The notes beneath the pieces are model-generated. The model had not been told where the DNA came from. It searched no databases and was given only the letters and a program-made list of their open reading frames with translations. DNA of 64,000 bases, taken from Deltaproteobacteria bacterium (GTDB taxonomy: Bacteria; Myxococcota; Kuafuiibacteriia; Kuafuiibacteriales; Kuafuiibacteriaceae). Made by a program: the position numbers and the translations under genes. Positions 39,254 through 49,450 of the stretch are shown here, piece by piece; the first letter of the stretch is position 1; the number at the start of each line of letters is the position of its first letter. Location of the stretch: the NCBI GenBank assembly GCA_020632995.1, contig JACKEN010000021.1:16411-80410 (forward strand), in the 5' to 3' direction.

Positions 39254-41090
39254 GTGGATGTCCTCGCCCTCCTCCTGCTGGGTTCGCCCCTCGTCACGTC
39301 CGTCTCCTCGTTCGAGGTGAACGTCGCGCTCGGTGTCGCCTTCGAGCCGAACACGGTCGTGCTGAAGTCCAACCCCGGGTCTTCGCCGCAGCACCTCCAG
39401 GGCGAGGCTCGCGCTCGGGGCTGCGGCACGCCGCGGCGCCTGTCGCCAGGTCGCCCATACTTCGTCGCGCGCTGCTCGGGCGCGGTCGGGATGCATGACC
39501 TCATCGCGAGCTGGTCGAGCTCGCAGGCGATCGCCTGGGCGGAGCCGAACTACGCGGGCGTCCAGCACGCCACCCCCGACGACCTGGACGCGGAGCAGTG
39601 GTACCACCTCAACGAGGGGCAGATCGTCTATCCGAGCAACCAGACCTTCCGCCTCGAAGGGCTCCCGGACGCGGACATCGACACGGTGGAGGCCTGGGAC
39701 CTGACGACCGGCGACCCATCGGTGGTCATCGCCATCGTCGACTCCGGGGTCGACGTCGAGCACCCCGAGCTCGTCGACCACATCTGGACCAACCCCGGCG
39801 AGGACTGCACGAACGGGATCGACGACGACGGCAACGGCTATGTCGACGACTGCCACGGCTGGGACACCGGAGACGACGACCCTGACGCGTCGGTGGTGGA
39901 CATGGTCGACGCCCCCGAGTGCGGGCGCGCGCACGGCACCCAGGTCGCGGGCACGGCCAGCGCCACCGGCGACAACGGGATCGACGTCGTCGGCGTCGAC
40001 TGGCATGCGCGCATCATGCCGCTCGCGGTCGCGACCACCTCCACGACGGGGTGCAGGGCCTATGACGCTGCCGCGGTCGAGGCTCTGCTGTACGCGATCG
40101 ACAACGGCGCCGACGTCGTCAACATCTCGCTCGGGTACCCGGTGCGTCAGTCGATGTTGTGGCAGGAGGTCGCCCGGAGCGCGGACGCCGCTGGCGCCCT
40201 GATCGTCACGTCGGCTGGGAACCTGGGCCGCGAGGTCGACGACAACAGCGCCTATCCCCAGTCCCTCGAGTTCGAAAACCTGATCGTGGTCGGCAACACC
40301 ACCAACCGCGACGAGCTGTGGTCGGGCGAGCTCAGCCCGAGCAGCTACGGCCCGCGCGTGGACATCGCGGCCCCGAACGTGGCCCACTGCAGGCCGTCAT
40401 CCGCACCATCACGCCCTGAGCCCACACGGGCCCTCCGCCGCTCGCTCGGCACGTCCCAGTCGGCCCCGCTGGTGGCGGGCGCGTGGCCCTGGTGCGGGGC
40501 TTCGTGCCCGGAGCTGTCGCCTGCCGACACCAAGCGCGCCGTGCTCGAGGGGGCCTGACGTCCTGCCCGGCCTCGACTGCGCGGCGACCACCCGCTGCGT
40601 GGCTAGGGCGGCCGCCGGCTCAACGCCCACGGCGCGTTGCTCCGGGCCCTCGAGCTCCGCCGATCCAGGGCTCGACCTCGCGGTCCTCGAGGTGGGCGAG
40701 CCGGACTGCACCGGGGCGTTCGAGGTGGACTTCGAGGTGACGGCCACCGGCTCCGCTGGACTGCGTGGCCTGAGGGCTACGATGGCGCTTGGTCGACGAC
40801 GCGGGCGGCTTCGCGCTCGATCGCGCGGTGACGTTGCTCGGCGGTCTGGCGCCGGGCGAGACGGTGCGGCGTCTACGATGAGCGCGACCCTGCGCCTCGT
40901 GGGCCCTGACTGGCTGCCAGGGCGCAACGCCCGTTGCGGCACGCATCACGCTCGATGACGAGCGCGGTCCGACGTGGGCCGTCGACACGGAGCTGACCGT
41001 GCTCTGCCCCGAGCCCGACCCGGTGGCGATGCCCGACGACGGCGCGGGGTGCGTGAAGTTCCACCTACGGCTCTGCGGTGAGCCCTACGA
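39254..41090 (+). pseudogene. Secreted subtilisin-like (S8) protease, multiply frameshifted
   Basis: A GTG start with a signal-like MDVLALLLLGSPLVTSVSS. The catalytic residues are visible: Asp163 (IAIVDSGVDVEHPEL), His227 (GRAHGTQVAG), oxyanion Asn323 (SAGNLG), Ser401 (GTSQSAP). An acidic Ca-binding-like insert (DGNGYVDDCHGWDTGDDDPD) follows the Asp. From ~40385 on, homology alternates between frames: LQAVIRTITP is out of frame before GTSQSAP, ALVRG is out of frame after VAGA, and the first frame stops at 40558. Typical subtilase sequence (RLNAHGALLRALE) and a C-terminal beta domain (DPGLDLAVLEVGEPDCTG, FEVDFEVTATGSAGL) continue in other frames to ~41060. At least five shifts are needed. It lies between direct repeats. 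Confidence 0.72.
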
Positions 41091-41093
41091 ATC

Positions 41094-41168
41094 CCGCCCC
41101 ACATGGCCACGCGTCGAACATCTCGATCATGAGTGTCTCGAGCGGGCCGAACCTTCAGGAAAAAGTGA

Positions 41169-41181
<13 letters not shown>
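41094..41181 (+). repeat. Direct repeat, copy 2
   Basis: Second copy of the repeat at 39097-39183, offset by ~1997 bp and containing one extra A in the A-tract. Its right end covers the last codons and stop of the convergent DUF362 gene (stop at 41169). Confidence 0.85.
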
Positions 41182-42728
<1,547 letters not shown>

Positions 42729-42775
42729 GATCTAGGTGGATCTCCTGATCTGAGGGGCCCGGCGACGCTAAACGC

Positions 42776-42803
42776 TTGCAACTTCGGGCTCGCCTGGTAG
42801 AAG
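42776..42803 (+). promoter_or_regulatory. Possible sigma-70-type promoter for rpsN
   Basis: TTGCAA (42776-42781), a 16-bp spacer and TAGAAG (42798-42803) precede the rpsN ATG by ~37 bp. Both hexamers deviate from consensus. No Zur-like palindrome was seen in the 112-bp divergent region. Confidence 0.3.
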
Positions 42804-42840
42804 GTCCGCCGCCCGACACGGACACGAAGAGACAGCGACC

Positions 42841-43146
42841 ATGGCCAAGACCTCGAAGATCAACCACAACAACAAGCGCAAGGATATGGTTGCGCGCTAC
42901 GCCGAGCGCCGCGCCGAGCTGAAGGCCATCATCCAGAGCCCGAAGTCCTCCGAGGAGGAGGTGGCCGAGGCCGTGGTCAAGCTGGACCAGCTGCCCCGCA
43001 ACTCGAGCAAGGTCCGCGTGCGCAACCGCTGCGCCCTGACCGGTCGCCCCCGCGCCTACTACCGCAAGTTCGGCCTCTGCCGCGTCGCCATCCGCGACCT
43101 CGGCCTCGCGGGCCAGATCGCCGGCCTCAAGAAGGCCAGCTGGTAG
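42841..43146 (+). CDS. rpsN: 30S ribosomal protein S14, zinc-independent (C-minus) form
   Basis: 101 residues, the long form of S14. The C-terminal RNRCALTGRPRAYYRKFGLC is followed by RVAIRDLGLAGQIAGLKKAS and matches the E. coli-type protein; the CxxC pairs of the zinc ribbon form are absent. It binds 16S rRNA in the 30S head. It stands alone, outside an S10/spc operon, flanked by a DUF362 gene and a lipoprotein gene. An isolated C-minus S14 is often a zinc-starvation paralogue, but the main-operon copy cannot be checked here. Confidence 0.96.
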   Translation: MAKTSKINHNNKRKDMVARYAERRAELKAIIQSPKSSEEEVAEAVVKLDQLPRNSSKVRVRNRCALTGRPRAYYRKFGLCRVAIRDLGLAGQIAGLKKASW

Positions 43147-43155
43147 ACCGCCCCT

Positions 43156-43175
43156 GGCCGGCGCTCACGCCGGCC
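43156..43175 (+). terminator. Terminator hairpin after rpsN
   Basis: A perfect 8-bp GC stem GGCCGGCG / CGCCGGCC with loop CTCA, 10 bp after the rpsN stop and before the convergent stop at 43207. No U-tract follows. Confidence 0.6.
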
Positions 43176-43206
43176 CTCTCCGCCAGGCTTCGCCCCGCTT
43201 GCGCCA

Positions 43207-43983
43207 TCACTGCGCGAGCGGCGCCACTGCGTCCTCGATCCCGGCCTGCACCGTCTCCGGAGCGCAGTCGCTCCGCACCGTGCGCGCGCGCTCGGTGATC
43301 CCGGTGGCCATGTCGTCCAGCTCGAGGACCACGCTGCACCGCGCCTCCTCCTGCGCGAGGGTCACCGTCAGCACCTTGTTGGCGCGGACCTCGCTCCCCA
43401 CCGCCCGGGCGCAAGCCTTGTTGCACCGGCCGGCCTTGTCGTGCTCCGCGGTCGCCTCCGCCACCGCGCCGGGGGGCACCACCGCGAACCGGATCCCGAG
43501 CCGCGCCACCAGGTAGTCGCCGAGGTCCAGCCGCGCCTCGGGGGTCAGCACCCCCTCGGGGTCCTGCACCGCCAGGATGGCGAGGCGCCGCGCCCCCGCG
43601 TCGAGATCCCCCGGCACCGGCTCCGGCCCCGACAGGGCGCGGCAGTGGTCGTACTCGGCGCGCAGGATGGCCAGCTCGGTCTGGCGGGCCGAGATGTCGT
43701 TCAGGGCCTCCTGGAACTCCGCCTGGCTGGCCCAGCGCCCCTGGGCCCGGGACCGGAGCTCCGCCAGGGCCTCGGCCAGGGCGCGCGCCCTCATCGCCAC
43801 CGGGTCGTCACCCTCGACGCAGCGCTTGTGCATGGGGGCGTCCTGGGCCAGCTGCGCCGCCCCCTCCGCCAGCCCGGTGACGTGGTCGGCCACCACCTTG
43901 GTGTGGAGCTCGGACACCGGGCTGGTGGCGCAAGCAAGCAGGCTTGCGCACAGCAGGGCGGGGGCGGCGCGGGCGAGGTTCAC
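43207..43983 (-). CDS. Lipoprotein of unknown function, co-transcribed with carboxylase genes
   Basis: 258 residues; the GTG start overlaps the carboxylase stop (GTGA). Lipoprotein signal NLARAAPALLCASLLAC, lipobox LLAC. A helical region follows (residues ~20-115, MRARALAEALAELRSRAQGR), then a beta-rich C-terminal domain (GIRFAVVPPGAVAEATAEHD; VRANKVLTVTLAQEEARCSV; VLELDDMATGITERARTVRS) with four or five Cys. The second half resembles TolB-N/CsgG-like domains that monitor surface assembly, but I cannot assign it firmly. The functional link to the carboxylase operon is only positional. Confidence 0.7.
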   Translation of the reverse strand: MNLARAAPALLCASLLACATSPVSELHTKVVADHVTGLAEGAAQLAQDAPMHKRCVEGDDPVAMRARALAEALAELRSRAQGRWASQAEFQEALNDISARQTELAILRAEYDHCRALSGPEPVPGDLDAGARRLAILAVQDPEGVLTPEARLDLGDYLVARLGIRFAVVPPGAVAEATAEHDKAGRCNKACARAVGSEVRANKVLTVTLAQEEARCSVVLELDDMATGITERARTVRSDCAPETVQAGIEDAVAPLAQ

Positions 43984-46832
43984 GACCCGATGATCTGCGC
44001 GAGGTAGCTGTCGGTGTGGGCCTTCTTCTCGGCCGCCACCACCTTGGGATCGCGCTCCACCACGCGCTCGTCGGGGGTCACCTTGAACAGGGTCTGGCCC
44101 TTGTGGACGATGATCCCGTCGCCCTCGACCAGCACCTGGTCCACCGTACCCGAGAACGGCGCCGGCACCCGGTTGAACATCTTCATCACCTCGATGATGT
44201 AGAGGGTCTGGCCCTTCTCGAAGTGCTCGCCGGCCGAGATGAAGGCTGGCTTGCCGGGGGCCTCCTGCGCGTAGAACATGCCGCCGGTCACCGCCACCAC
44301 CTCGTCCGCCTTGGTGGCGGGCGGCGGGGCGAGGACCTTCTTCATGTCCGCCTGCAGCTTGGGGTCGAGCAGGCGCTCGGGGATGGTGCAGGACAGGTCG
44401 TCCTCGACCTTCAGCTCCCAGAAGCCGGTGTGCTCGCCCACGAGGGGCAGGATCCCCAGCACCTCGAGCCCCAGCTGGTGCCCGGCGTGGGCCCCCCGCA
44501 CCCGGGCCCACGTCTCGGCGTCGAAGCCGTCGGCGGGGTTGGGGTCGCGCAGGCGGGCGTCCAGGGCGCGGAAGTCCAGCAGACCCAGCCGGGTCTCGAG
44601 GGCGTCGTAGAACGCCAGGGCGGTCTTCAGGAGCGCCTCGTCGTGCGGCCAGATCAGGTGGGCGGGCGGGGCGCCGGGGCGCCGCTCCATGTTGAGGTAG
44701 TGGTAGGTGTCCCAGAGCACCCGCACCGGGTTGTCGAGCCACTCGAGCTTTCCGTCGGAGATCTGGTACCGGTGCCGGTTGAGCGAGAGCCAGCCCGAGA
44801 GCACGTGGGGGTGCTCGAGGAGGCCGTCCAGCGGCCGCTGGAGCAGGGTCTCCTTCAGGACGAAGGCTTCCATCATCGCCGACGCCACCTCGGGGTTGGC
44901 GGCGGAGGCCTTGTGGCGCCGGATGATGTTCTGCCACGCGTAGGCGACGTCGAGCTGGCTGGCCTCGTGCCGGAGCAAGCCAACCTGCGTCAGGTACGGC
45001 ACCACGAAGCGGGTGGTCGGCTTCGCCATCACGTTCTGGCCCCGGAACCAGTTCACCAGCCCGTAGTGGAACTCGAGGTTGGTGGCCACGTCGAAGCCGC
45101 GGATCTTCGAGACGCGCAGGATCTCGGCCAGCCGGTCGTAGCTGTGCACCCGATCGTCACCGCAGGTCACCAGGAGCGCGATGTTGGAGTCGTAGGCCCC
45201 CGCCACCTTGTAGCGCATGAACAGACCGGTGTCGGGGTGCTTCCTGCAGATGCCCTGGTCGTCGCGGATCTCCTGCTCGACCGGGTCGGACCACGAGATG
45301 ATCGTGCCGCCCGCGTGGGGGGACAGCGAGTCGTCGGTGGCGTTGAGGCGGGACTCCACCCCCGAGCCGAAGCGGTTCGTGCGTTCGGGCTTGGGGAGGC
45401 GCCGCTTGTGCCGGGCCAACAGCGCCATCGCCTCCACCAGGGACTCCACGTCGAAGTAGTCGGTGGCGTCGTGGGGGTTGCGGAAGCGCAGGGTGTAGCA
45501 GAGCTCGGTGACCCGGTGCTCCACCTGGATCCGGGTGTTGACCTCCATGAAGTAGTGGCGGTCGCCCTCCACGATGCACTCGAAGGTGGAGGCGGAGTCC
45601 AGCTTCACCGCGCGCCCGAAGCGCGCGCCCTCGGCCTCCATCTTGGTCAGGACCCCGAGGTCCGACTCCAGCACCGTGGCCTCGGTTTCGCGGCCGGCGG
45701 CCCGGGCGCGGCTGATCGCGTCCCGCAGGCCCTCCTGCGTCACCGAGACCTCGAGGAGCTTCTGCTCGTGCATCTGCAGCGAGCAGTCGCGCCCGCCGAG
45801 GGCCACGCACCAGTCGCCGTTGCCCACCAGCTGGATCTCGTTGTGCCGGGTCTGCTCGATGTTGAGCTCGAGGAGGATGTTCTTGTTGTCACCCACCCCG
45901 GTGGCCTTCACCTCCGACAGCACCTCGCGCGCCTTCTCGGGGGCGGGGGCCGCGGCCTCGGCGGCCCGGGACTCGATGGTGCCCGCGCCCTCGGGGGCGG
46001 GGCCCTGCAAGATACGTTGCCCCTTTCCGCCGCCGCCGCCGATCGCCTTCAGGCGCACCCGGCGGCCGGGGTGCTTGATGAAGAGCTGGGTGACCTCGTG
46101 CTCGATCTGGGCGCACAGCTCGTCGATCGAGTACAGGTCGATGCCCTTGGCGTAGCTCGCGTTGAGCACCTGGTCCGCGAGGTCTTCCAGCGACACGCCG
46201 TCGCCGAAGGCGCTCGCCGGCACCGCGAGCTTCTGCTCGCGCACCACCGCCTGGAGCGCCTCCCGGCTCGGGTGCTTCTTCAGCAGGAGCCGGGTGGTGA
46301 CGTCGTCCACGCCGGGGGTGACGCTGACGTTCTCCTTCAGGGCGGTGCGCTTGGCCTCGTCCTTCTGACCCGCCGCACGGACGGTGTGGCTGCATGGGCC
46401 GATGAAGCTGAGGCCGGCCTCCTCGAGGGCGGAGACCAGCGCCTCGTCCTCGGCCATGAAGCCGTAGCCGGCGAAGACGCTGTCGTAGCCGTAGGTCCTC
46501 GCGATGCCCACGATCTGCTGGATGCGGGCCGCGCGCTCCTCCTTCGAGGCGCCGGTGTAGTCCGGCACCCGATGCACGTGCTCCCACGACACCTGGCGCA
46601 GCTCGGGGGCCAGGGCGTGCGGGTAGACGATGGAGTCCTTCTCGGACAGGAGGATGCCCACGTGGGTCATGCCCATCTCGTGGAAGACGTCGATGGCCTC
46701 CTTGCGGATGGGGCCGCGGCAGATGATCAGGGGCCGCATCTGGTCGCACGCGAAGGAGCGCACCCACTGCGACTCGGACTCGGCCAGGCGCCGGTCCCGA
46801 TGGATGAGGGGGTTGTGTTCGTAGCGGTTCAC
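43980..46832 (-). CDS. Acyl-CoA carboxylase alpha subunit: biotin carboxylase fused to biotin carrier domain
   Basis: 950 residues, longer than the ~660 of common fused alpha subunits. It starts MNRYEHNPLIHRDRRLAESE, followed by a biotin carboxylase N-domain (VFAGYGFMAEDEALVSALEE), ATP-grasp with the glycine loop AIGGGGGKGQRIL, HYFMEVNTRIQVEHRVTE (metal/bicarbonate site) and FGSGVESRLNATD. About 250 residues without an assigned domain (~600-810) precede the C-terminal biotinyl domain with Lys884 in EVMKM. It carboxylates biotin with ATP and bicarbonate; the carboxyl group then moves to an acyl-CoA on the beta subunit encoded directly upstream (21-bp gap). The substrate (acetyl- or propionyl-CoA) is not determined. 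Confidence 0.9.
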   Translation of the reverse strand: MNRYEHNPLIHRDRRLAESESQWVRSFACDQMRPLIICRGPIRKEAIDVFHEMGMTHVGILLSEKDSIVYPHALAPELRQVSWEHVHRVPDYTGASKEERAARIQQIVGIARTYGYDSVFAGYGFMAEDEALVSALEEAGLSFIGPCSHTVRAAGQKDEAKRTALKENVSVTPGVDDVTTRLLLKKHPSREALQAVVREQKLAVPASAFGDGVSLEDLADQVLNASYAKGIDLYSIDELCAQIEHEVTQLFIKHPGRRVRLKAIGGGGGKGQRILQGPAPEGAGTIESRAAEAAAPAPEKAREVLSEVKATGVGDNKNILLELNIEQTRHNEIQLVGNGDWCVALGGRDCSLQMHEQKLLEVSVTQEGLRDAISRARAAGRETEATVLESDLGVLTKMEAEGARFGRAVKLDSASTFECIVEGDRHYFMEVNTRIQVEHRVTELCYTLRFRNPHDATDYFDVESLVEAMALLARHKRRLPKPERTNRFGSGVESRLNATDDSLSPHAGGTIISWSDPVEQEIRDDQGICRKHPDTGLFMRYKVAGAYDSNIALLVTCGDDRVHSYDRLAEILRVSKIRGFDVATNLEFHYGLVNWFRGQNVMAKPTTRFVVPYLTQVGLLRHEASQLDVAYAWQNIIRRHKASAANPEVASAMMEAFVLKETLLQRPLDGLLEHPHVLSGWLSLNRHRYQISDGKLEWLDNPVRVLWDTYHYLNMERRPGAPPAHLIWPHDEALLKTALAFYDALETRLGLLDFRALDARLRDPNPADGFDAETWARVRGAHAGHQLGLEVLGILPLVGEHTGFWELKVEDDLSCTIPERLLDPKLQADMKKVLAPPPATKADEVVAVTGGMFYAQEAPGKPAFISAGEHFEKGQTLYIIEVMKMFNRVPAPFSGTVDQVLVEGDGIIVHKGQTLFKVTPDERVVERDPKVVAAEKKAHTDSYLAQIIGS

Positions 46833-46853
46833 GGTGTCGACTCGCTATTCTTC

Positions 46854-48515
46854 TCAGTGGAACTCGCGCTGGACGCCGACCATGGCGCTGGGGGTGTAGT
46901 GGCGCATGAGGAAGTCCACCTCGCGCGCGAGCTCCCGGCGGAGGTCGTTCGGCATCACCAGCCGGGAGATCGACCCCAGGCTCAGCGCCTCCCGCGGGTT
47001 CATCAGCTCCCGCTCGTAGCGGAGGTTGAGCTTGCCCTCCTCGGCCTTGAGCCAGGCCGCCACCTGGGCCGGATCCTCGCCCGCCTTCTCGCGCGCCGCG
47101 GCGGTGGAGCGGATGCTCCTGAGCTCGGGCTTGTAGACGAACTCCTTGCCGGCCGGGCCCATCACCGCCACCCGGGTGGTGGGCAGCGCGAGCACCACGT
47201 CGGCGCCGGTCGGGTAGTTGTTGAAGGACGCGTACGCGCCGCCGAAGGCGTTCCGGATCAGCAGCAGGATGCGCGGCGTGCGGACGTCCACGATCGCGTC
47301 GAGCATGGCGCGGCCCGCGTGCACGATGCCGCGGCTCTCCTGCTCCTTGCCGGGCAGGAACCCGGTGGTGTCCTCCATGAACAGGATCGGGATGTTGTAG
47401 ATGTTGCAGAACCGGATGAAGCGCGCGTTCTTGAACGCGGCGTCCACGTCGATCTGCCCCGAGGCCACGGCGGAGTTGTTGGCCACGAAGCCCACCACGT
47501 GCCCGCCCATGCGCCCGAAGGCGGTGATGGTGTTGCGGGCCCGTTGGGGCTGCACCTCGAAGTAGTCCCCGTAGTCGCAGAGCTGCTGGATGATGATGCT
47601 GACGTCGAAGGGCGTGTTGAAGCCGGTGGGGCTGTCGAACGCCTTCCTCAGCAGGGTGTCGATCTCGTCGGTGTGCCGGTCGAGCGGATCGCTGGTGGCC
47701 TGGAAGGGCGCCACCGAGTGGTTGTCGCTCGGCAGGTACGAGAGGAGGCGCGTCGCGGTGCGCAGCGCCTGCACCTCGTCCGAGACCGTGAAGTCGCTGA
47801 CCCCGGACTGCCCGTGCACCTTGGGGCCGCCCAGGTCGTCGGCGGAGACGTCCTCGCCCAGCACCGACTTCACCACCCCTGGCCCGGTGAGGCCGAAGAA
47901 GGTGTCGGCGGGCTGGATCACGAAGGAGCCCTGGCGCGGCAGGTACGAGCCGCCGCCCGCGTTGAAGCCGAACATGCACATCACGCTGGGCACGACGCCG
48001 GAGATCTTGCGGAGCGCGGTGAAGGCCTCCGCGTAGCCGTCGAGGCCGCCCACGCCGGCGGGCACGTAGGCCCCGGCGCTGTCGTTCATGCCGATGACCG
48101 GCATGCCCTTGCTGCCCGCCACCTCGAAGAGGCGGGCCAGCTTGCGCCCGTTGGTGGCGTCCATCGAGCCGGCGCGCACCGTGAAGTCGTGGCCGTAGAC
48201 CGCGACCTCGCGCCCGCCGATCTCGAGGATCGCGGTGACCAGCGACGCGCCGTCGAGGTTCTTGCCCCAGTTCTCGTACATGACCGTGGGGGGCTTGGGG
48301 CTCAGGACCTCCAGGCGCTCCCAGACCGTCATGCGGTTCTTCAGGTGCTGCCGGCCGATCTGGACGGGCCCGGCGGCCTCGTAGGGCCGGCGCATGAGGC
48401 GCTGACCCTCTTGGAGGGCCTCGTCGTAGCCCCCTTCGCGGGGGGCGGGCCCGTCCTCGGACGGCGGGGCCAGCGGGTTGTCGAGGGTGGGGCGGATGGG
48501 ATCGGGATCTGCCAT
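46854..48515 (-). CDS. Acyl-CoA carboxylase carboxyltransferase (beta) subunit
   Basis: 553 residues of the PccB/MccB type with both crotonase-like halves. The first half includes GHDFTVRAGSMDATNGRKLA, IGMNDSAGAYVPAGVGGLDG and FGFNAGGGSYLPRQGSFVIQ; the second half includes ARNTITAFGRMGGHVVGFVA, ILFMEDTTGFLPGKEQESRG and LLLIRNAFGGAYASFNNYPT. GG-containing oxyanion turns are present in both. It transfers the carboxyl group from biotin to an acyl-CoA. It is the first gene of an operon with the biotin carboxylase-BCCP protein and a lipoprotein. A ~60-residue acidic, Pro-rich N-terminal extension is present. Confidence 0.92.
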   Translation of the reverse strand: MADPDPIRPTLDNPLAPPSEDGPAPREGGYDEALQEGQRLMRRPYEAAGPVQIGRQHLKNRMTVWERLEVLSPKPPTVMYENWGKNLDGASLVTAILEIGGREVAVYGHDFTVRAGSMDATNGRKLARLFEVAGSKGMPVIGMNDSAGAYVPAGVGGLDGYAEAFTALRKISGVVPSVMCMFGFNAGGGSYLPRQGSFVIQPADTFFGLTGPGVVKSVLGEDVSADDLGGPKVHGQSGVSDFTVSDEVQALRTATRLLSYLPSDNHSVAPFQATSDPLDRHTDEIDTLLRKAFDSPTGFNTPFDVSIIIQQLCDYGDYFEVQPQRARNTITAFGRMGGHVVGFVANNSAVASGQIDVDAAFKNARFIRFCNIYNIPILFMEDTTGFLPGKEQESRGIVHAGRAMLDAIVDVRTPRILLLIRNAFGGAYASFNNYPTGADVVLALPTTRVAVMGPAGKEFVYKPELRSIRSTAAAREKAGEDPAQVAAWLKAEEGKLNLRYERELMNPREALSLGSISRLVMPNDLRRELAREVDFLMRHYTPSAMVGVQREFH

Positions 48516-48575
48516 GGTCGGCGCTCCTGCCCGCGTCGGGCAGGGGCCTCATACCACCGATCGAGGTCTGCTTCC

Positions 48576-49349
48576 TCAGTCGAGGTCGTCGAGGAAGGTG
48601 GCGTCCATGTCCACCGTGACGTGCACCTCGTCCTCCACGAACTCCTCGACGCGACGCAGGAGCGCCTCGTCGACCCCTGACAGCTCCACGTCCAGGCCGG
48701 TCGCGGTGTCCTTGCGCACCTGGCGTCGGACGCGGCCGTCCAGCCGGAACTCCCGCCCGGTGTCGGGGTGCACGAGGATCAGGCGCACCTCGGTGCCAGG
48801 GGCGAGGAAGAGGGCGGTGCCCACCACGGTGCGCCCCCGGGCCAGATCCCGGCTCGCGATGGTGCGCAGGGCCTGGATGTGGGGGACCCGCACCCGGATC
48901 TCGGGGTGGTAGGGCAGGTCGGCGGAGCTGGGCACCGGCGGTGCGCTGGCCGGGGCGGGCGCGGCGGGTGCGGGCACGGGCGGGGGCGCGGCGGTTCGGG
49001 CGGGGGCGCTGTGGACGCCCATCCGGACCCGCTGGACCATGGCCTCCCACCGGGCGCGGGTGCCGGGGTCGATGCCGTACAAGAGGACCCCGACCCCCGG
49101 CGGGCGTCGACCGCCCGGGGGCACCCGGTGCACCGCCATGCCCATGAGCTGGAGCTCCTCGTTCTCGCCTGGGGGCATCAGCTTGATCCGCACCAGCTGA
49201 CGCAGCGGGACGTCCTCCATGGTGCGCAGGAACAGCCCGGTGAAGCTCACGTCCTCGGTGTGGGTGGGCGTCGCGGACCGGCCACGCATGAGGACCGCCG
49301 CGATGCGGATGTTGTAGCGCTCGAAGCGCCGCCGGTTCGCCCCATCCAT
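48576..49349 (-). CDS. Tandem PilZ-type domain protein
   Basis: The ATG at 49349 (MDGANRRRFERYNIRIAAVL) gives 257 residues; a GTG 14 codons upstream is less likely. The first PilZ domain carries the c-di-GMP motifs RRFER (RxxxR) and DVSFTGLFL (DxSxxG). A Pro/Ala linker (~115-150) leads to a second beta-barrel domain (IQALRTIASRDLARGRTVVG; ALFLAPGTEVRLILVHPDTG) without the arginine motif. It probably senses c-di-GMP through the first domain and may dimerise through the second. It lies downstream, on the same strand, of nothing obvious. Confidence 0.82.
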   Translation of the reverse strand: MDGANRRRFERYNIRIAAVLMRGRSATPTHTEDVSFTGLFLRTMEDVPLRQLVRIKLMPPGENEELQLMGMAVHRVPPGGRRPPGVGVLLYGIDPGTRARWEAMVQRVRMGVHSAPARTAAPPPVPAPAAPAPASAPPVPSSADLPYHPEIRVRVPHIQALRTIASRDLARGRTVVGTALFLAPGTEVRLILVHPDTGREFRLDGRVRRQVRKDTATGLDVELSGVDEALLRRVEEFVEDEVHVTVDMDATFLDDLD

Positions 49350-49450
49350 GGTCGCGTGGGGGAGGTTAACCCACCCCGGATCGTGTGTCACCGCGAGACC
49401 ATCCTCATGGTCCTGGTGTCACCGTCGACCCAATACCTTGGAGGTCGACC

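Noticed and set aside
43944..48680. 1578-codon plus-strand open frame
   Set aside because: Antisense to the carboxylase operon, no recognisable domain, typical high-GC shadow.
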